NCBI GenBank assembly: GCA_963169645.1
Contig: CAUJCO010000008.1
Span: 82,599 to 146,598, forward strand
DNA: 64,000 bases
DNA from: Bacteroidota bacterium
GTDB lineage: Bacteria > Bacteroidota > Bacteroidia > Chitinophagales > JADIYW01
Reading direction: 5' to 3'
In this document: piece by piece, positions 1 through 10,280 of the stretch
Layout: each line of letters begins with the position of its first letter
Position numbering within the stretch: position 1 is the stretch's first letter
The notes under the pieces: generated by a model
What the model saw: only the letters and a program-made list of their open reading frames with translations
Database searches by the model: none
Told to the model about the DNA's origin: nothing
Made by a program: the position numbers and the translations under genes

Positions 1-1
1 T

Positions 2-1672
2 GTAGTACACAGCTGGACATATACATCCATTAAATTGGCTAAAAAACGAGCTGTTTTTTTAGGCTCTTTAGATGAAAAAAAAGGATACACCATCTTTGAA
101 CATCATCAAATAGAAAATAAATTAAAAATAAAAAAAGATGTATTTGGAAGCAAAATAGAACAAGCCACCATTTTATTAGATATCTTTCATTCAGAAAACT
201 ATGAACAATTTTGTTATCAAAATTATTTTGAAGCGCAAGCACTACAACCAATACATGCCAAGCCGGCAATTGGCTGGACGAGTTGGTATTATTACTATAC
301 CGGCATTACAGAAAAAATTATAGAAGATAATTTACATGCTTTTAAACAACAACAAATTCCAATCGAAATTTTTCAAATAGATGATGGTTGGCAACAAGCT
401 GTCGGCGATTGGCTGCATGTAAACAAGAAATTCCCAAATGGACTAAAAGCAATTTCCGATAAAATTCATGCTCAAAATATTAAAGCCGGTTTATGGTTGG
501 CACCATTGGCTTGTGAGCAAAATTCCTTTATCGTAAAAGAAAAACCACATTGGATTTTAAAAAATGAAAAGGGCAAATTTCTAAAAATTGGATTTAATCC
601 ATTGTGGAGCTATTGGTTTTATGCATTAGATATTTACAACGAAGAAGTGCGTTCGTATCTGAAATCGGTCTTTCTTACTATATTACACGAATGGAATTTT
701 GATTTAGTAAAATTAGATTTTTTATACGGTACAGCATTGCTGCCCAGAAATGGGAAATCACGTGGAGAAATTATGATAGATACGATGCAATTTTTGCGTA
801 CTTGTGTTGGCGATAAAATGATATTAGGTTGCGGTGTTCCTTTGTCTGCTGCTATAGGTACAACCGAGTATTGCCGCATTGGTCCGGATATTCATTTAAG
901 CTGGGATTTTTCTATATTAAAATGGGCTCGTGCAAGAGAACGACCTTCGGTTTTAAATGCCATTCATAATACCATTTCGCGTCGTCAACTTTCCGGAAAA
1001 TGGTTTTGGAATGATCCGGATGTTTTGCTGTTGCGAAAAAATAAGAACACACTTTCTAAAGCAGAAAAATATGCACTTTTATTATCTAATGTATTGTTTG
1101 GGCATTTAATTTTTACTTCGGATAATATAGCAGAATATGATGCCGAAACACTTCGTTTGTTTCAATCAATTTTTCCGTTGATGACAATTGAAAACCCACA
1201 AGTATCAGAACATCATGGTTTCTACACCATCCACTTTCATATAAAAGAACGCTATTACACAGCTTTTATCAATACAGATAATAAAACACGGATGTATAAA
1301 TTGCCGAATAGCTTATTTTTTGACAATGTAACACAGGAATTAGTAAATGGCAATAAACGCATTGAAGTTCCGAAGCATTCTGCAAGGTGTTTGTTGAATG
1401 TAGGCCATACTCCATTTGGGATTGCCGGAAGCAATGGTCATTTTTTTTCTGGCACAGAAATTGAAAATATTTACATAAGTGGTAATACTATCGAATTGGA
1501 GTGGACAAAAGGCATGCTGTCAGATGCAGTTGTGTACATTAAAGTTCCACTTGATTACGATGTGGTTACTATAAACAATAGTGGAAATTTCAAACGAATT
1601 AATAAATCGGATTTTTCTATTATTGAGGTCAGATCAGGAAACAACCAGAACATAGAATTGGAAAATGCGTAA
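2..1672 (+). CDS. GH36-type alpha-galactosidase, 5' end cut by window edge
   Basis: Hydrolyses terminal alpha-galactosides (raffinose-type sugars, galactomannan side chains). The frame is open to base 2, so the gene begins outside the window; the TTG at 35 is not a convincing start, and the visible residues before it fit a GH36 N-terminal beta domain. The (beta/alpha)8 signatures are clear: GWTSWYYYY, FQIDDGW, KAGLWLAPL. The probable nucleophile is the Asp of VKLDFLY (codon 716-718) and the acid/base is the Asp of the RxxxD motif CRIGPD (codon 887-889), followed by WNDPDVL. A beta-sandwich tail ends the protein. The last 8 bases overlap the next gene, suggesting one transcript. Substrate specificity is inferred from family only. 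Confidence 0.85.
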   Translation, partial: VVHSWTYTSIKLAKKRAVFLGSLDEKKGYTIFEHHQIENKLKIKKDVFGSKIEQATILLDIFHSENYEQFCYQNYFEAQALQPIHAKPAIGWTSWYYYYTGITEKIIEDNLHAFKQQQIPIEIFQIDDGWQQAVGDWLHVNKKFPNGLKAISDKIHAQNIKAGLWLAPLACEQNSFIVKEKPHWILKNEKGKFLKIGFNPLWSYWFYALDIYNEEVRSYLKSVFLTILHEWNFDLVKLDFLYGTALLPRNGKSRGEIMIDTMQFLRTCVGDKMILGCGVPLSAAIGTTEYCRIGPDIHLSWDFSILKWARARERPSVLNAIHNTISRRQLSGKWFWNDPDVLLLRKNKNTLSKAEKYALLLSNVLFGHLIFTSDNIAEYDAETLRLFQSIFPLMTIENPQVSEHHGFYTIHFHIKERYYTAFINTDNKTRMYKLPNSLFFDNVTQELVNGNKRIEVPKHSARCLLNVGHTPFGIAGSNGHFFSGTEIENIYISGNTIELEWTKGMLSDAVVYIKVPLDYDVVTINNSGNFKRINKSDFSIIEVRSGNNQNIELENA

Positions 1673-2813
1673 GCATATTTATAAGATAAGTAAATCAATA
1701 GTTGGAAATAAAAGACTACGCTCTTTTCTTTTTATTTTCAATTTATATCTGTCTGCATGGGCAGTATCAAGTCCTCAATTGGATTTTGCCAAGCAACTAA
1801 TCAATCAAAAACAATACAAAGCAGCTATATCTACATTGAATAGTATTTTATCTAATAATAAGAATGATGTTGATGCATTGTATTGGAAAGGATATTGTTA
1901 TCAAAAATTAGAAAATTTTACAGCTGCAACATTAAATTTTGATGCAGTATTACAAAAAGATCCACGCTACGTACCTGCCTTATTAGAAAAGGCGAATGTT
2001 TTAAAAGAACAACAACAATACGAAGAAGCAATTCGGTATTATACGGCTGTTATAAAACAAGTTGATACCAGCATAAATGTACGAAACAGCAGAGGAATGA
2101 GTTATTATTACTTAGGACTTTTTGAGCAAGCAATTAAGGATTTTAACCAAGTTATTAAAATGGAGCCTCTAAATTATTTAGCGTATAATAATAAAGGTGC
2201 AGCCATTTTTAGAAATCAAAATATTGCTGCACCCAGTAGAGTGGATTTAATGTTGGCATTGTCGGATTTTAATAGTTCCCTAAGTATTAAACCTGATTTT
2301 GAATTGGCTTTGCGGAATAGAGGAATTATTCGGTATTATTTGGATAGTACTGATTTAGCATATACTGATTTATTACGAGCCACACAATTAGAACCCAAAG
2401 ATGAAGATGCACATCATTATTTAGGAAAGGTGTTGTTTAAACAAGAGAATTATCCTATCGCTATTCAATTTTTTGATAATGCCATAAAGCTGGTTAACTA
2501 TGATGCCGATATGTATATTGATAGAGGTAATTGTAAAATTGAATTAGGTAATTTTGAGTCGGCTCGTACCGACTTCTATAAGGCATTACAAGTTAAAGGA
2601 GATAGAGCTGTTATATATTACAATTTTGCTCGTTGTTCTGCTGCGGAAGGTGATAAGGATAAAACATTTTATTATTTGCGTGAAGCAAAAAGTGCAGGTT
2701 TGTTTAAAAATGCAATTTATTATAGTTACATCAAAAAAGACCGCTACTTCGCAAGTTGGCAAAAAGACAAAGATTTTATCGATTTAATAAATTGGATTAA
2801 ATTTGGGAAATAA
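1665..2813 (+). CDS. tetratricopeptide-repeat protein, probably exported
   Basis: 382 residues. A basic N-terminus followed by a hydrophobic stretch (about residues 18-36) looks like a signal peptide or anchor. The rest is a chain of about eight TPR units with typical spacing (for example WKGYCYQKLENFTAAT and NRGIIRYYLDSTDLAY), which form a protein-binding scaffold. No catalytic domain is visible. The ATG overlaps the end of the upstream alpha-galactosidase gene, so the two are probably co-transcribed, although no functional link is obvious. It ends one base before the convergent outer-membrane protein gene. Role unknown. Confidence 0.8.
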   Translation: MRKHIYKISKSIVGNKRLRSFLFIFNLYLSAWAVSSPQLDFAKQLINQKQYKAAISTLNSILSNNKNDVDALYWKGYCYQKLENFTAATLNFDAVLQKDPRYVPALLEKANVLKEQQQYEEAIRYYTAVIKQVDTSINVRNSRGMSYYYLGLFEQAIKDFNQVIKMEPLNYLAYNNKGAAIFRNQNIAAPSRVDLMLALSDFNSSLSIKPDFELALRNRGIIRYYLDSTDLAYTDLLRATQLEPKDEDAHHYLGKVLFKQENYPIAIQFFDNAIKLVNYDADMYIDRGNCKIELGNFESARTDFYKALQVKGDRAVIYYNFARCSAAEGDKDKTFYYLREAKSAGLFKNAIYYSYIKKDRYFASWQKDKDFIDLINWIKFGK

Positions 2814-2814
2814 A

Positions 2815-5358
2815 TTATCCGCCGCCACCGCCTTCAATTCCATTTTCATTATCAATAAAATTTGATTTATTATTGGTTTTATTTGCAGCTTTTTTGCTTT
2901 CAGATTTCCCGAAACGATACGTAAATACAATATTTCCAACGGTAGATTCCCAATTTCTTTTGTATGTGCTTTTATAATTTGCACCGCTTGTTGCAATACC
3001 AAAATATTGCGTATTGAAAATGTCGCTCACGTTAATGGCAATACTTGCTCTGTTTTCTTTTAAGAAATCATACTTAAATCCAATATTAGCAAATACCATA
3101 GGCCTAATTTCTCCTTGTAAGAATTTTATTTTACTACGATACATTACCATAAATTGTAAAGATGCACGTGAACTAATATTGAAATTACTGTTTAAGCGAA
3201 GATTGTAACCAAAACTATTTGATGCAGCATCTACTTCACCATTCGGAATATCACCTTTTAATTTGCTTTGGAATAAATTGGCAGATAATAAGAAATTCCA
3301 CCATTTAAAAAATGCAAAACGACCGGAAAATTCAACACCTATATTTTGCCCAACATTTAAATTATCAAAACTAACAATAGAACGTCCAAGGCTGTCAACA
3401 TTGTTAAAACGAGTAAAAACATTATAAGCATAACGATAGTACAAAGTTGTGCTTAAGAAGATGGAACGCTGAAAAGTAGAATCGCGTTTGCCCGTTTTCA
3501 AATCAAAATTTTTAAAGTGATTTAACTCTACGGAATGCGTATAAGATGGTTTTAAATTTGGATTTCCGGTTAAAATATTATACGGATCATCGTAGCTTCC
3601 AAACGGATTTAATTGATGTGCGTGCGGTCGATTAATTCGCTTACTGTATGCCAGACTCAATGAATGTGATTTCGGTAAATTAAAAGATAAAGATGCAGAT
3701 GGGAAATAATCAAAATAATTTTGTTTATACGTTTGATTACCTACATTTTGATGAATATTGATTTGTGTATTTTCTACACGTAAACCAAATTTGTAATTCA
3801 TTACTTTTTTTACAGCACCACTAAAAATAGCATATGCAGCATGTATCTTTTCTTTATATGAATAGGCATTACTAATGCTACTATCTGTTACAAATTGTTG
3901 TGTGGCAGTATTTAATGAATCGGCATACAGCTCATTTTCTAAACCACGTATATAAAAACGATAACCCAATTCTAATTTTGTTTTGGATTTCTCAAAAGGC
4001 TGTGTGTAATCTGCTTGTACAAAACCGGAGTGCGAATTGGAAGTACTGATATTGCGTTGAAATAATTCAATATTGTCTATTTCATTTCCATTGATGTCAA
4101 TTGATTTTTGTGTGTAGTTTGGTTTGGACTCTCCATTTGAATAAGCATAATTTCCGGACAACACTAAATCATGCGATTTGTTTTTAAAGGTTCTTCTATA
4201 AGATGTGTTTACTTGTGCATCCCAATTAATGCCTTTATCATCCGTGTACCGATTGTACGCATCTATATATTCTACTAAAGAATCTAAGAAATTAGACTCC
4301 AATGTGTTTTTGTCTTTACTATTTGATTCACTAAAAAGAGTGCTGAATGAAATTGTATTTTTTTCTTTAAAATCATAATCCAAACTGGTATTAAGCGTAT
4401 TAGAAAAATTATGTCTTTTCCCTTTATCATACGTTGTTAAATAAAATGGGCTTCTTCCCGGATTCGTGTTGTAACGTTGCCCAAATCCTTTGCTCGTATT
4501 TTCTCTAAATCGAAAATTATACGATGTTGTAAAACTAAGATTGTTTTTCCTAAAACTTAAAGTAACACCTGTGTTGGCATCGTATTTTGTACCGTAACCA
4601 ATAGAGAAATTTCCATTTAATCCCGTATTGATATTCTTTTTAAGGTTGATGTTTAAAATACCGGCGTCACCGGATGCTTCATATTTAGCTGATGGATTGT
4701 TGATGATTTCTATATTGTCTATTTGAGAAGCGGGAATTGCATCTAATATTGCTTTAATATTGTTTGATGTAATTCCGGATGGTCTTCCATTAATAAAAAC
4801 TTGAATATTTTCTGAGCCTCGCATAGATACTTTTCCGTCTTGATCCACTTCAACAGTTGGTACTTGCTTTAAAGCATCAATAGCGGAACCGCCGGTTGCC
4901 ATGGCGTTTTTATCCATGTTGAAAATCTTCTTTTCAGCATTTAATTGCATAAACGTACGCTCGGCGGTAATCTCAACATTTTGCAATACTTTAGAATCTT
5001 CTTCTATTTTGATAGTACCTATATTAATATCCATTTTATCCGGTGGCACTATCAAGAGTGGTTTTTGTATATAATCTTTATAACCAACAAATGAAATACT
5101 TACACTATATGCACCAAATGGAATATTGCTTACTTCAAAAAATCCTTTTTCATCTACCAAAGCACCTAATAGAATAGATGAATCTTTTAAATTTTGAAGT
5201 GTTACGGACGAATAACCCAATGCTGCGTTGGTTGTAGCATCGACCACTTTACCACTTAAACGACCACCACCTGTATTACCGGAAAATTGTGATGTCTGCT
5301 GGGCATTTACAAAAGGAAAAATTGAGATTAAAAGAAAGAAAAATATGGAGTTTCTCAT
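2815..5358 (-). CDS. TonB-dependent receptor-like outer membrane beta-barrel protein
   Basis: 847 residues. Signal peptide at 1-19 (ends VNA/QQ), a carboxypeptidase-regulatory-like beta-sandwich at about 33-115 (GKVVDATTNAALGYSSV), a TonB plug-like segment at about 125-240 (MRGSENIQVFINGRPSG) and a C-terminal 22-strand-type barrel of the outer-membrane beta-barrel family. The C-terminus ends in an odd run of glycines after an Asn/Lys-rich tail rather than the usual aromatic residue, which may affect barrel assembly signals. No SusD partner is adjacent, so the ligand is unknown. Convergent with the TPR gene, one base apart. Confidence 0.85.
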   Translation of the reverse strand: MRNSIFFFLLISIFPFVNAQQTSQFSGNTGGGRLSGKVVDATTNAALGYSSVTLQNLKDSSILLGALVDEKGFFEVSNIPFGAYSVSISFVGYKDYIQKPLLIVPPDKMDINIGTIKIEEDSKVLQNVEITAERTFMQLNAEKKIFNMDKNAMATGGSAIDALKQVPTVEVDQDGKVSMRGSENIQVFINGRPSGITSNNIKAILDAIPASQIDNIEIINNPSAKYEASGDAGILNINLKKNINTGLNGNFSIGYGTKYDANTGVTLSFRKNNLSFTTSYNFRFRENTSKGFGQRYNTNPGRSPFYLTTYDKGKRHNFSNTLNTSLDYDFKEKNTISFSTLFSESNSKDKNTLESNFLDSLVEYIDAYNRYTDDKGINWDAQVNTSYRRTFKNKSHDLVLSGNYAYSNGESKPNYTQKSIDINGNEIDNIELFQRNISTSNSHSGFVQADYTQPFEKSKTKLELGYRFYIRGLENELYADSLNTATQQFVTDSSISNAYSYKEKIHAAYAIFSGAVKKVMNYKFGLRVENTQINIHQNVGNQTYKQNYFDYFPSASLSFNLPKSHSLSLAYSKRINRPHAHQLNPFGSYDDPYNILTGNPNLKPSYTHSVELNHFKNFDLKTGKRDSTFQRSIFLSTTLYYRYAYNVFTRFNNVDSLGRSIVSFDNLNVGQNIGVEFSGRFAFFKWWNFLLSANLFQSKLKGDIPNGEVDAASNSFGYNLRLNSNFNISSRASLQFMVMYRSKIKFLQGEIRPMVFANIGFKYDFLKENRASIAINVSDIFNTQYFGIATSGANYKSTYKRNWESTVGNIVFTYRFGKSESKKAANKTNNKSNFIDNENGIEGGGGG

Positions 5359-5412
5359 AAAAGATGAAAATATTTGAAATAAACAATGTAAGTCGTGTTT
5401 TTGTTTGGTTTC

Positions 5413-5802
5413 TTACAGCTTTCTAAAAGAAAGCAATAATAATATCCAACCAATAATAAAACACAAACCACCTAAGGGTGTGATGGGCCCAAGTATGGGT
5501 GTCATTGAATCTAAGCCTAATAAATGTCGCGTTGCCAATAGATATAATGAGCCGGAAAAAAATAAGATACCAATAGTGAAACTCCAACCGGCAAACACGA
5601 GTGTTTGTGAACTTAATCGTTGTGCAAAGAATGCAACTGCCAATAATGCGAATACATGGTAAAATTGGTATTGCACACCTTTGTTAAAGATTTCTAACTG
5701 ATACGTATCTAATTTTGATTTTAGACCATGTGCACCGAAGGCACCTAATATTACTGCTGTTGCACCGTAAAAAGCAGCAATTATTCCAAATGTTTTCTGC
5801 AT
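5413..5802 (-). CDS. DUF423 family small membrane protein
   Basis: 129 residues with four hydrophobic segments. The N-terminal GAFGAHGLK and the central KGVQYQFYHVFALL are hallmarks of the DUF423 (YgdD-like) family of inner-membrane proteins, whose function is not established. Length matches the family. It has its own short upstream region (5803-5879), beyond which lies the hairpin array and then the 3' end of clpB, so read-through from clpB would pass through about 360 bases of hairpins. Confidence 0.85.
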   Translation of the reverse strand: MQKTFGIIAAFYGATAVILGAFGAHGLKSKLDTYQLEIFNKGVQYQFYHVFALLAVAFFAQRLSSQTLVFAGWSFTIGILFFSGSLYLLATRHLLGLDSMTPILGPITPLGGLCFIIGWILLLLSFRKL

Positions 5803-5879
5803 GGCGCAAAATTACGGATAAGAATACGTTTCACTCGCTATTAATATGTAAAAATTTCCTAAATATTGTTATAAGAGCC

Positions 5880-6240
5880 ATGGTTCGTGTCCACACGAAC
5901 CATTTTATATTGGTTTGTGCAGACACAAACCAAGGCAAAGTGGAAACCTCATGTAAAAGCAATGGTTCGTGTCCACACGAACCATTTTATGTTGGTTTGT
6001 GAAGACACAAACCAAGGTGAATATGTTGGTTTGTGCAGACACAAACCAAGGCAACTGTGGAAACCTCATGCAAAAGCCATGGTTCGTGTCCACACGAACC
6101 ATTTTATGTTGGTTTGTGAAGACACAAACCAAGGCAAGGAGGTTTGTGCAGACACAAACCAAAGTAGGAACCTCATGCAAAAGCAATGGTTCGTGTCCAC
6201 ACGAACCATTTTAATTTTATTTTTTGCAGAGATAAACCAA
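5880..6240. repeat. array of two alternating perfect hairpins
   Basis: Two palindrome types are interleaved. Type A has arms TGGTTCGTGT and ACACGAACCA around CC, at 5881-5902, 5963-5984, 6080-6101 and 6187-6208, all identical. Type B has arms TTGGTTTGTG and CACAAACCAA around CAGA or AAGA, at 5910-5933, 5992-6015, 6026-6049 and 6109-6132, a shorter copy at 6141-6160 and a decayed one at 6216-6240. A linker AACCTCATG(C/T)AAAAGC precedes the A copies from the second on, giving roughly 80-110 bp direct repeats. It lies between the 3' end of clpB and the DUF423 gene. It is not a CRISPR array: there are no unique spacers. Confidence 0.9.
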
Positions 6241-6250
6241 GGTAAGAGTA

Positions 6251-8851
6251 TTATTCGTTTCTAAAAATGATTTCGTCGTTGAAGCTATCGGCAATTACTT
6301 TTTTGTTTTTGTCGATTTTATCTGCCAATATCATTTTTGATAATTGATTGATTAATTCCTTATTGATTAATCGTTTCAATGGTCGAGCACCAAATTGTGG
6401 TTCGTAACCTTCTTTTGCAAAATAATCTACCAACTCGTCTGTAAATTCCAATTCAATTTCCATGTCTTTTAATTGCTTTTTCAAGCTGTTTAATTGAATT
6501 TTTACTACTTCTTTGATATCATCTTGCAACAAAGGTTTAAACATAATTACTTCATCGATTCTATTGAAAAATTCCGGACGCAACACTCGTTTTAATGCAT
6601 CAAATACTTGTGCTTTGGAAGTTTCTGTTGCCGTAAAAATATCATTGTCGTTTTCTACATTTTCAAAATTTTGTTGAATCAAATGTGAGCCAATGTTAGA
6701 TGTCATAATGATGATGGTATTTTTGAAATCTACAACTCTACCTTTGTTATCAGTTAATCGTCCATCTTCCAACACTTGTAACAATATATTAAAAACATCC
6801 GGATGTGCTTTTTCAATTTCATCTAATAATACTACTGAGTACGGATGATTGCGTACGGCTTCGGTAAGCTGACCGCCTTCATCGTAACCAACATATCCCG
6901 GAGGCGAACCGATTAAACGTGATACAGCATGTTTTTCCATGTATTCGCTCATGTCGATACGCACCATTGCTTTTTCATCATCAAATAGTAACTCGGCAAG
7001 TGCTTTGGCTAATTCAGTTTTTCCAACACCGGTTGTTCCAATGAATAGGAAAGAACCTAAAGGACGTTTTGGGTCTTGCAAGCCTGCTCTGCTTCTACGA
7101 ATGGCATCGGCAACGGCAACGATAGCTTCATCTTGACCAACTACTCTAGCGTGCAAATAGCTTTCTAAATTCAATAGTTTATCTTTTTCTGTTTGCAACA
7201 TCTTAGCTAATGGAATACCGGTCCATTTGGCAACTACTTCTGCAATATCTTCGGCTGTTACTTCTTCTTTCATTAATCGACTGCCTTTTTTCAACGCATC
7301 TAATTCTTTTTCAAAGTCAATTAATTTTTGTTCTGCTTCTTTTATTTTACCATAGCGTATTTCAGCAACCTTTGCATAGTCACCATTGCGTTCTGCTTTT
7401 TCTGCATCAACTTTTAAATTTTCGATAGATTCTTTTACATTCGATATTCTATCTACGATTGTTTTTTCACTTTGCCATTTGGCTTTCATGGCATTTCGTT
7501 TTTCAGAAAGTTCGGCAATGGTTTCAGACAAGTCGTTTACTTTTATGGTATCATTTTCTCTCTTTAATGCTTCTCGTTCAATTTCCAATTGACGAATTTT
7601 TCTATCTAATTCATCCAATTCTTCCGGAACAGAATCCATTTCTAAACGTAGTTTTGCGGCCGCTTCATCTATTAAGTCGATGGCTTTATCCGGTAAAAAT
7701 CGGTTGGTTATATATCTGCTGGAAAGCTCCGTAGCTGCAATGATAGCTTCATCTTTGATAGTTACTTTATGATGTGTTTCATAACGTTCTTTCAGACCTC
7801 TTAAAATGGAAACGGTATCTTCTAAGCTGGGTTCTTGCACCATTACTTTTTGGAAACGACGCTCTAAGGCTTTGTCTTTTTCAAAATATTTTTGATATTC
7901 GTTGAGTGTAGTGGCACCAATAGCACGCAACTCACCACGAGCCAATGCCGGTTTTAAAATATTGGCTGCATCCATTGCACCTTCGCCACCACCGCCGGCA
8001 CCTACTAAAGTATGTATCTCATCTATAAACAAAATAATTTGTCCGTCGGAGCTGATTACTTCTTTAATTACTGCTTTTAATCGTTCTTCAAACTCACCTT
8101 TGTATTTTGCACCTGCAATTAATGCACCCATATCTAAAGAATAGATGGTTTTGGATTTTAAGTTTTCCGGTACATCGCCGGAAATGATGCGATGTGCAAT
8201 GCCTTCTGCGATGGCCGTTTTTCCAACGCCGGGTTCGCCGACTAAAATCGGATTGTTTTTAGTTCTACGTGATAAGATATGCAATACACGTCGTATTTCT
8301 TCATCGCGACCAATCACAGGGTCGAGTTTATTGGATTGTGCTAATTCGTTTAAATTTTTTGCGTATTTATCTAACGAATTATACGTGGTGTCGGCACTTG
8401 GATTGTTGACAGTTTGTCCTTTTCTCAATTCTTTTATAGCTTGTTTTAGGCTTGATTCTGTAATGTTATTGGCTTTTAATAATTTTGATGTTTCATCGTT
8501 CGCACTAAGCAATGCTAAAAGTAAATGTTCAATAGACACGTATTCATCATTTAATTCTTTTAAATACGAATTGGCTTTTAATAAAGTTTGTGCTAATGCC
8601 TGTGATGGATATTTCATCGCATCGCCTGAAACGGTTGCTTGTTTTTTTAATAAAACAGATAAATCATTTTTGATTTTAGCAATATCGGCATGCACTTTTT
8701 TAAATAAGAAAGGTGTTACATCTGCATCGGTTTCAATGATGGCTTGTAATAAATGAAACGTATCTAAAGATGCATGTTTTGCATCGAAAGCAATTTGTTG
8801 TGCTTGAGCAATGGCTTCTTGTGATTTAATGGTATAATTATTTGGATTCAT
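6251..8851 (-). CDS. clpB: ClpB disaggregase (Hsp100 AAA+ chaperone)
   Basis: 866 residues, the normal length. ClpB threads aggregated proteins through a hexameric ring together with DnaK to recover them after heat stress; cytosolic. The order is standard: Clp N-domain (1-145), first AAA+ domain with Walker A GEPGVGKT at 205-212 and DEIHTL Walker B, coiled-coil M-domain (about 400-525), second AAA+ domain with [10 protein letters not shown] near 604 and the [13 protein letters not shown] pore loop, and the C-terminal small domain. The M-domain distinguishes it from ClpA/ClpC. Single gene; no CIRCE or sigma-32-like site could be recognised upstream. Confidence 0.97.
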   Translation of the reverse strand: MNPNNYTIKSQEAIAQAQQIAFDAKHASLDTFHLLQAIIETDADVTPFLFKKVHADIAKIKNDLSVLLKKQATVSGDAMKYPSQALAQTLLKANSYLKELNDEYVSIEHLLLALLSANDETSKLLKANNITESSLKQAIKELRKGQTVNNPSADTTYNSLDKYAKNLNELAQSNKLDPVIGRDEEIRRVLHILSRRTKNNPILVGEPGVGKTAIAEGIAHRIISGDVPENLKSKTIYSLDMGALIAGAKYKGEFEERLKAVIKEVISSDGQIILFIDEIHTLVGAGGGGEGAMDAANILKPALARGELRAIGATTLNEYQKYFEKDKALERRFQKVMVQEPSLEDTVSILRGLKERYETHHKVTIKDEAIIAATELSSRYITNRFLPDKAIDLIDEAAAKLRLEMDSVPEELDELDRKIRQLEIEREALKRENDTIKVNDLSETIAELSEKRNAMKAKWQSEKTIVDRISNVKESIENLKVDAEKAERNGDYAKVAEIRYGKIKEAEQKLIDFEKELDALKKGSRLMKEEVTAEDIAEVVAKWTGIPLAKMLQTEKDKLLNLESYLHARVVGQDEAIVAVADAIRRSRAGLQDPKRPLGSFLFIGTTGVGKTELAKALAELLFDDEKAMVRIDMSEYMEKHAVSRLIGSPPGYVGYDEGGQLTEAVRNHPYSVVLLDEIEKAHPDVFNILLQVLEDGRLTDNKGRVVDFKNTIIIMTSNIGSHLIQQNFENVENDNDIFTATETSKAQVFDALKRVLRPEFFNRIDEVIMFKPLLQDDIKEVVKIQLNSLKKQLKDMEIELEFTDELVDYFAKEGYEPQFGARPLKRLINKELINQLSKMILADKIDKNKKVIADSFNDEIIFRNE

Positions 8852-9024
8852 ATCTTGTATTTTTTTCTGTTAGTATATAAATGAAATCTAAACTTGTTTG
8901 TAGAATCGAATTTCAATTTATACTAAAACATCAAAAATTATGCAAGATGACAAAAGGATATTTTTATTTCTATAAATAAGAAATATTGTCAGAATGAATA
9001 CGAGAAATCAGTAATATTTTCCGA

Positions 9025-9390
9025 TTATTTATCGTCCACGATGAACTTTTCGACAGTAGCTGATATAAAAGAGAAAGCTAAACTGAAAATAAGTGCTGCT
9101 ACCCAACCACCAACTTGGAATCCATCTAATAAATTATCGGCTAAAACTACCATGGCAGCACTGATAACTAAAGAGAATAAACCCAACGTAAGGCAAGTAA
9201 TTGGTAAGGAGAAAAAGCTTAAAATGGGTTTCAAGAAAGTATTTAAGATTGATAATACTAAGGCTACTTTTACGGCATCTAAAGGTGTGTTTACAATAGG
9301 ATTGCTAAAGCCATTCCAAATGGTTGGCAAGATGTATGATAGTGCAATTACAGTTGCAACTTTTATAAGGAAACGAATGATTATTTTCAT
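9025..9390 (-). CDS. phage holin family 4 (PF04020-type) membrane protein
   Basis: 121 residues from the ATG at 9390 (MKIIIRFLIK). A longer frame starting at 9564 exists but overlaps the end of the neighbouring acetyltransferase gene and adds a non-conserved segment, so the internal start is preferred. Four hydrophobic segments and the motif NTPLDAVKVALVLSILNTF..KPIL..PIT..TLGLF match the small four-TM family named after a mycobacteriophage holin (YvlD-like). In bacteria outside phages these are ordinary membrane proteins of unknown role; there is no phage context here. Confidence 0.8.
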   Translation of the reverse strand: MKIIIRFLIKVATVIALSYILPTIWNGFSNPIVNTPLDAVKVALVLSILNTFLKPILSFFSLPITCLTLGLFSLVISAAMVVLADNLLDGFQVGGWVAALIFSLAFSFISATVEKFIVDDK

Positions 9391-9505
9391 TGTAGATAGT
9401 TTTGTAACGTGAAAGTAATAATAATATGTCAGTTTAAAAAATGAATATATTAACGGATGAAAAACTAAAAAATAGCAAGTTATAATTTCTATCTGATTTT
9501 TACCT

Positions 9506-10258
9506 TTATTTTTCGAGCAGATACACCCAATCGTGTCGTATACATTTGTATTGATTTTTTTCAAAGGCTCTTGCTGAAAATAAATTTAATAATCTTGTAG
9601 AGCAATATAATCTTTCTATTCCTTTGTTTTGTATGAATGATTTTAAAGATTGGACAATCTTAAATTGATTACCTTTATTTCTCTCATCTTTTGATACACC
9701 AATATAATATATATATGCGGCTGTACTTTTTTCTCCTTCATGTTTTAAATCAAGGATTGAACAACCGATTAACTTTTTATTTGTATTATAGAAATAAATG
9801 GCACATTTATCATCTGATTGCCCAGTATAGAAATCATTAAAATAGGCAGCTAATGCTTTGAGTTGTTTTTCTTTTGGGATGATATTTAATATAGTAGATG
9901 ATGTGTAATTTCCAAATGGTATATCTTCATACGTATCTAACACGAATTGCCCTAAGTTGCTATTGTTTTTATTGTCTGCTATCTCAATAATTAAATCTTC
10001 TTGTGTTTTTGATAATGATGATAAATGCTCACTACTATATACTCGTAGAATTTCTAATAGATGCGCATTGGTAGTTAAACTTATTAATTTATCCAATTGA
10101 ATTCCATTAGGATTTTTAATTTTTACTCGAATAAATTTATAAGGTGATGTATTTATTTCTTGTTTTAACTCTTCCCAATCGTTAAAATTTTCGTCTAAAT
10201 TTAGTCGCCCAAATGGAACGTTGAAAATATTACTTTCTTGTTTCGAATATTCTATCAT
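9506..10258 (-). CDS. GNAT-family N-acetyltransferase, WecD-like architecture
   Basis: 250 residues. The C-terminal half carries a GNAT fold: YYIGVSKDERNKGNQFKIVQ corresponds to the acetyl-CoA-binding motif A (normally Q/RxxGxG/A, here weakly conserved as RNKGNQ), followed by LYCSTRLLN..SARAFEKNQY. The N-terminal half is typical of two-domain sugar-nucleotide acyltransferases of the WecD/FdtC type. It is divergent from a GT2 gene only 22 bp away, which supports a role in making or modifying an envelope sugar. Substrate unknown; the aminotransferase partner expected for WecD is absent here. Confidence 0.7.
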   Translation of the reverse strand: MIEYSKQESNIFNVPFGRLNLDENFNDWEELKQEINTSPYKFIRVKIKNPNGIQLDKLISLTTNAHLLEILRVYSSEHLSSLSKTQEDLIIEIADNKNNSNLGQFVLDTYEDIPFGNYTSSTILNIIPKEKQLKALAAYFNDFYTGQSDDKCAIYFYNTNKKLIGCSILDLKHEGEKSTAAYIYYIGVSKDERNKGNQFKIVQSLKSFIQNKGIERLYCSTRLLNLFSARAFEKNQYKCIRHDWVYLLEK

Positions 10259-10280
10259 ATATTTATGCCATTAAAAATTT

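Noticed and set aside
35..37. TTG at 35 as the start of the alpha-galactosidase
   Set aside because: The frame is open to base 2 and the missing N-terminal domain shows that the gene starts before the window.
5880..6240. CRISPR array in the hairpin region
   Set aside because: The units are two palindromes with constant linkers; there are no unique spacers of regular length and no cas genes.
5887..6264. Open frames across the hairpin array on both strands
   Set aside because: They exist only because the repeats lack stops; the translations are the palindromes read in different frames.
9391..9564. Upstream start for the holin-like protein
   Set aside because: It overlaps the acetyltransferase gene in another frame; the conserved family sequence begins at the internal ATG 9390.
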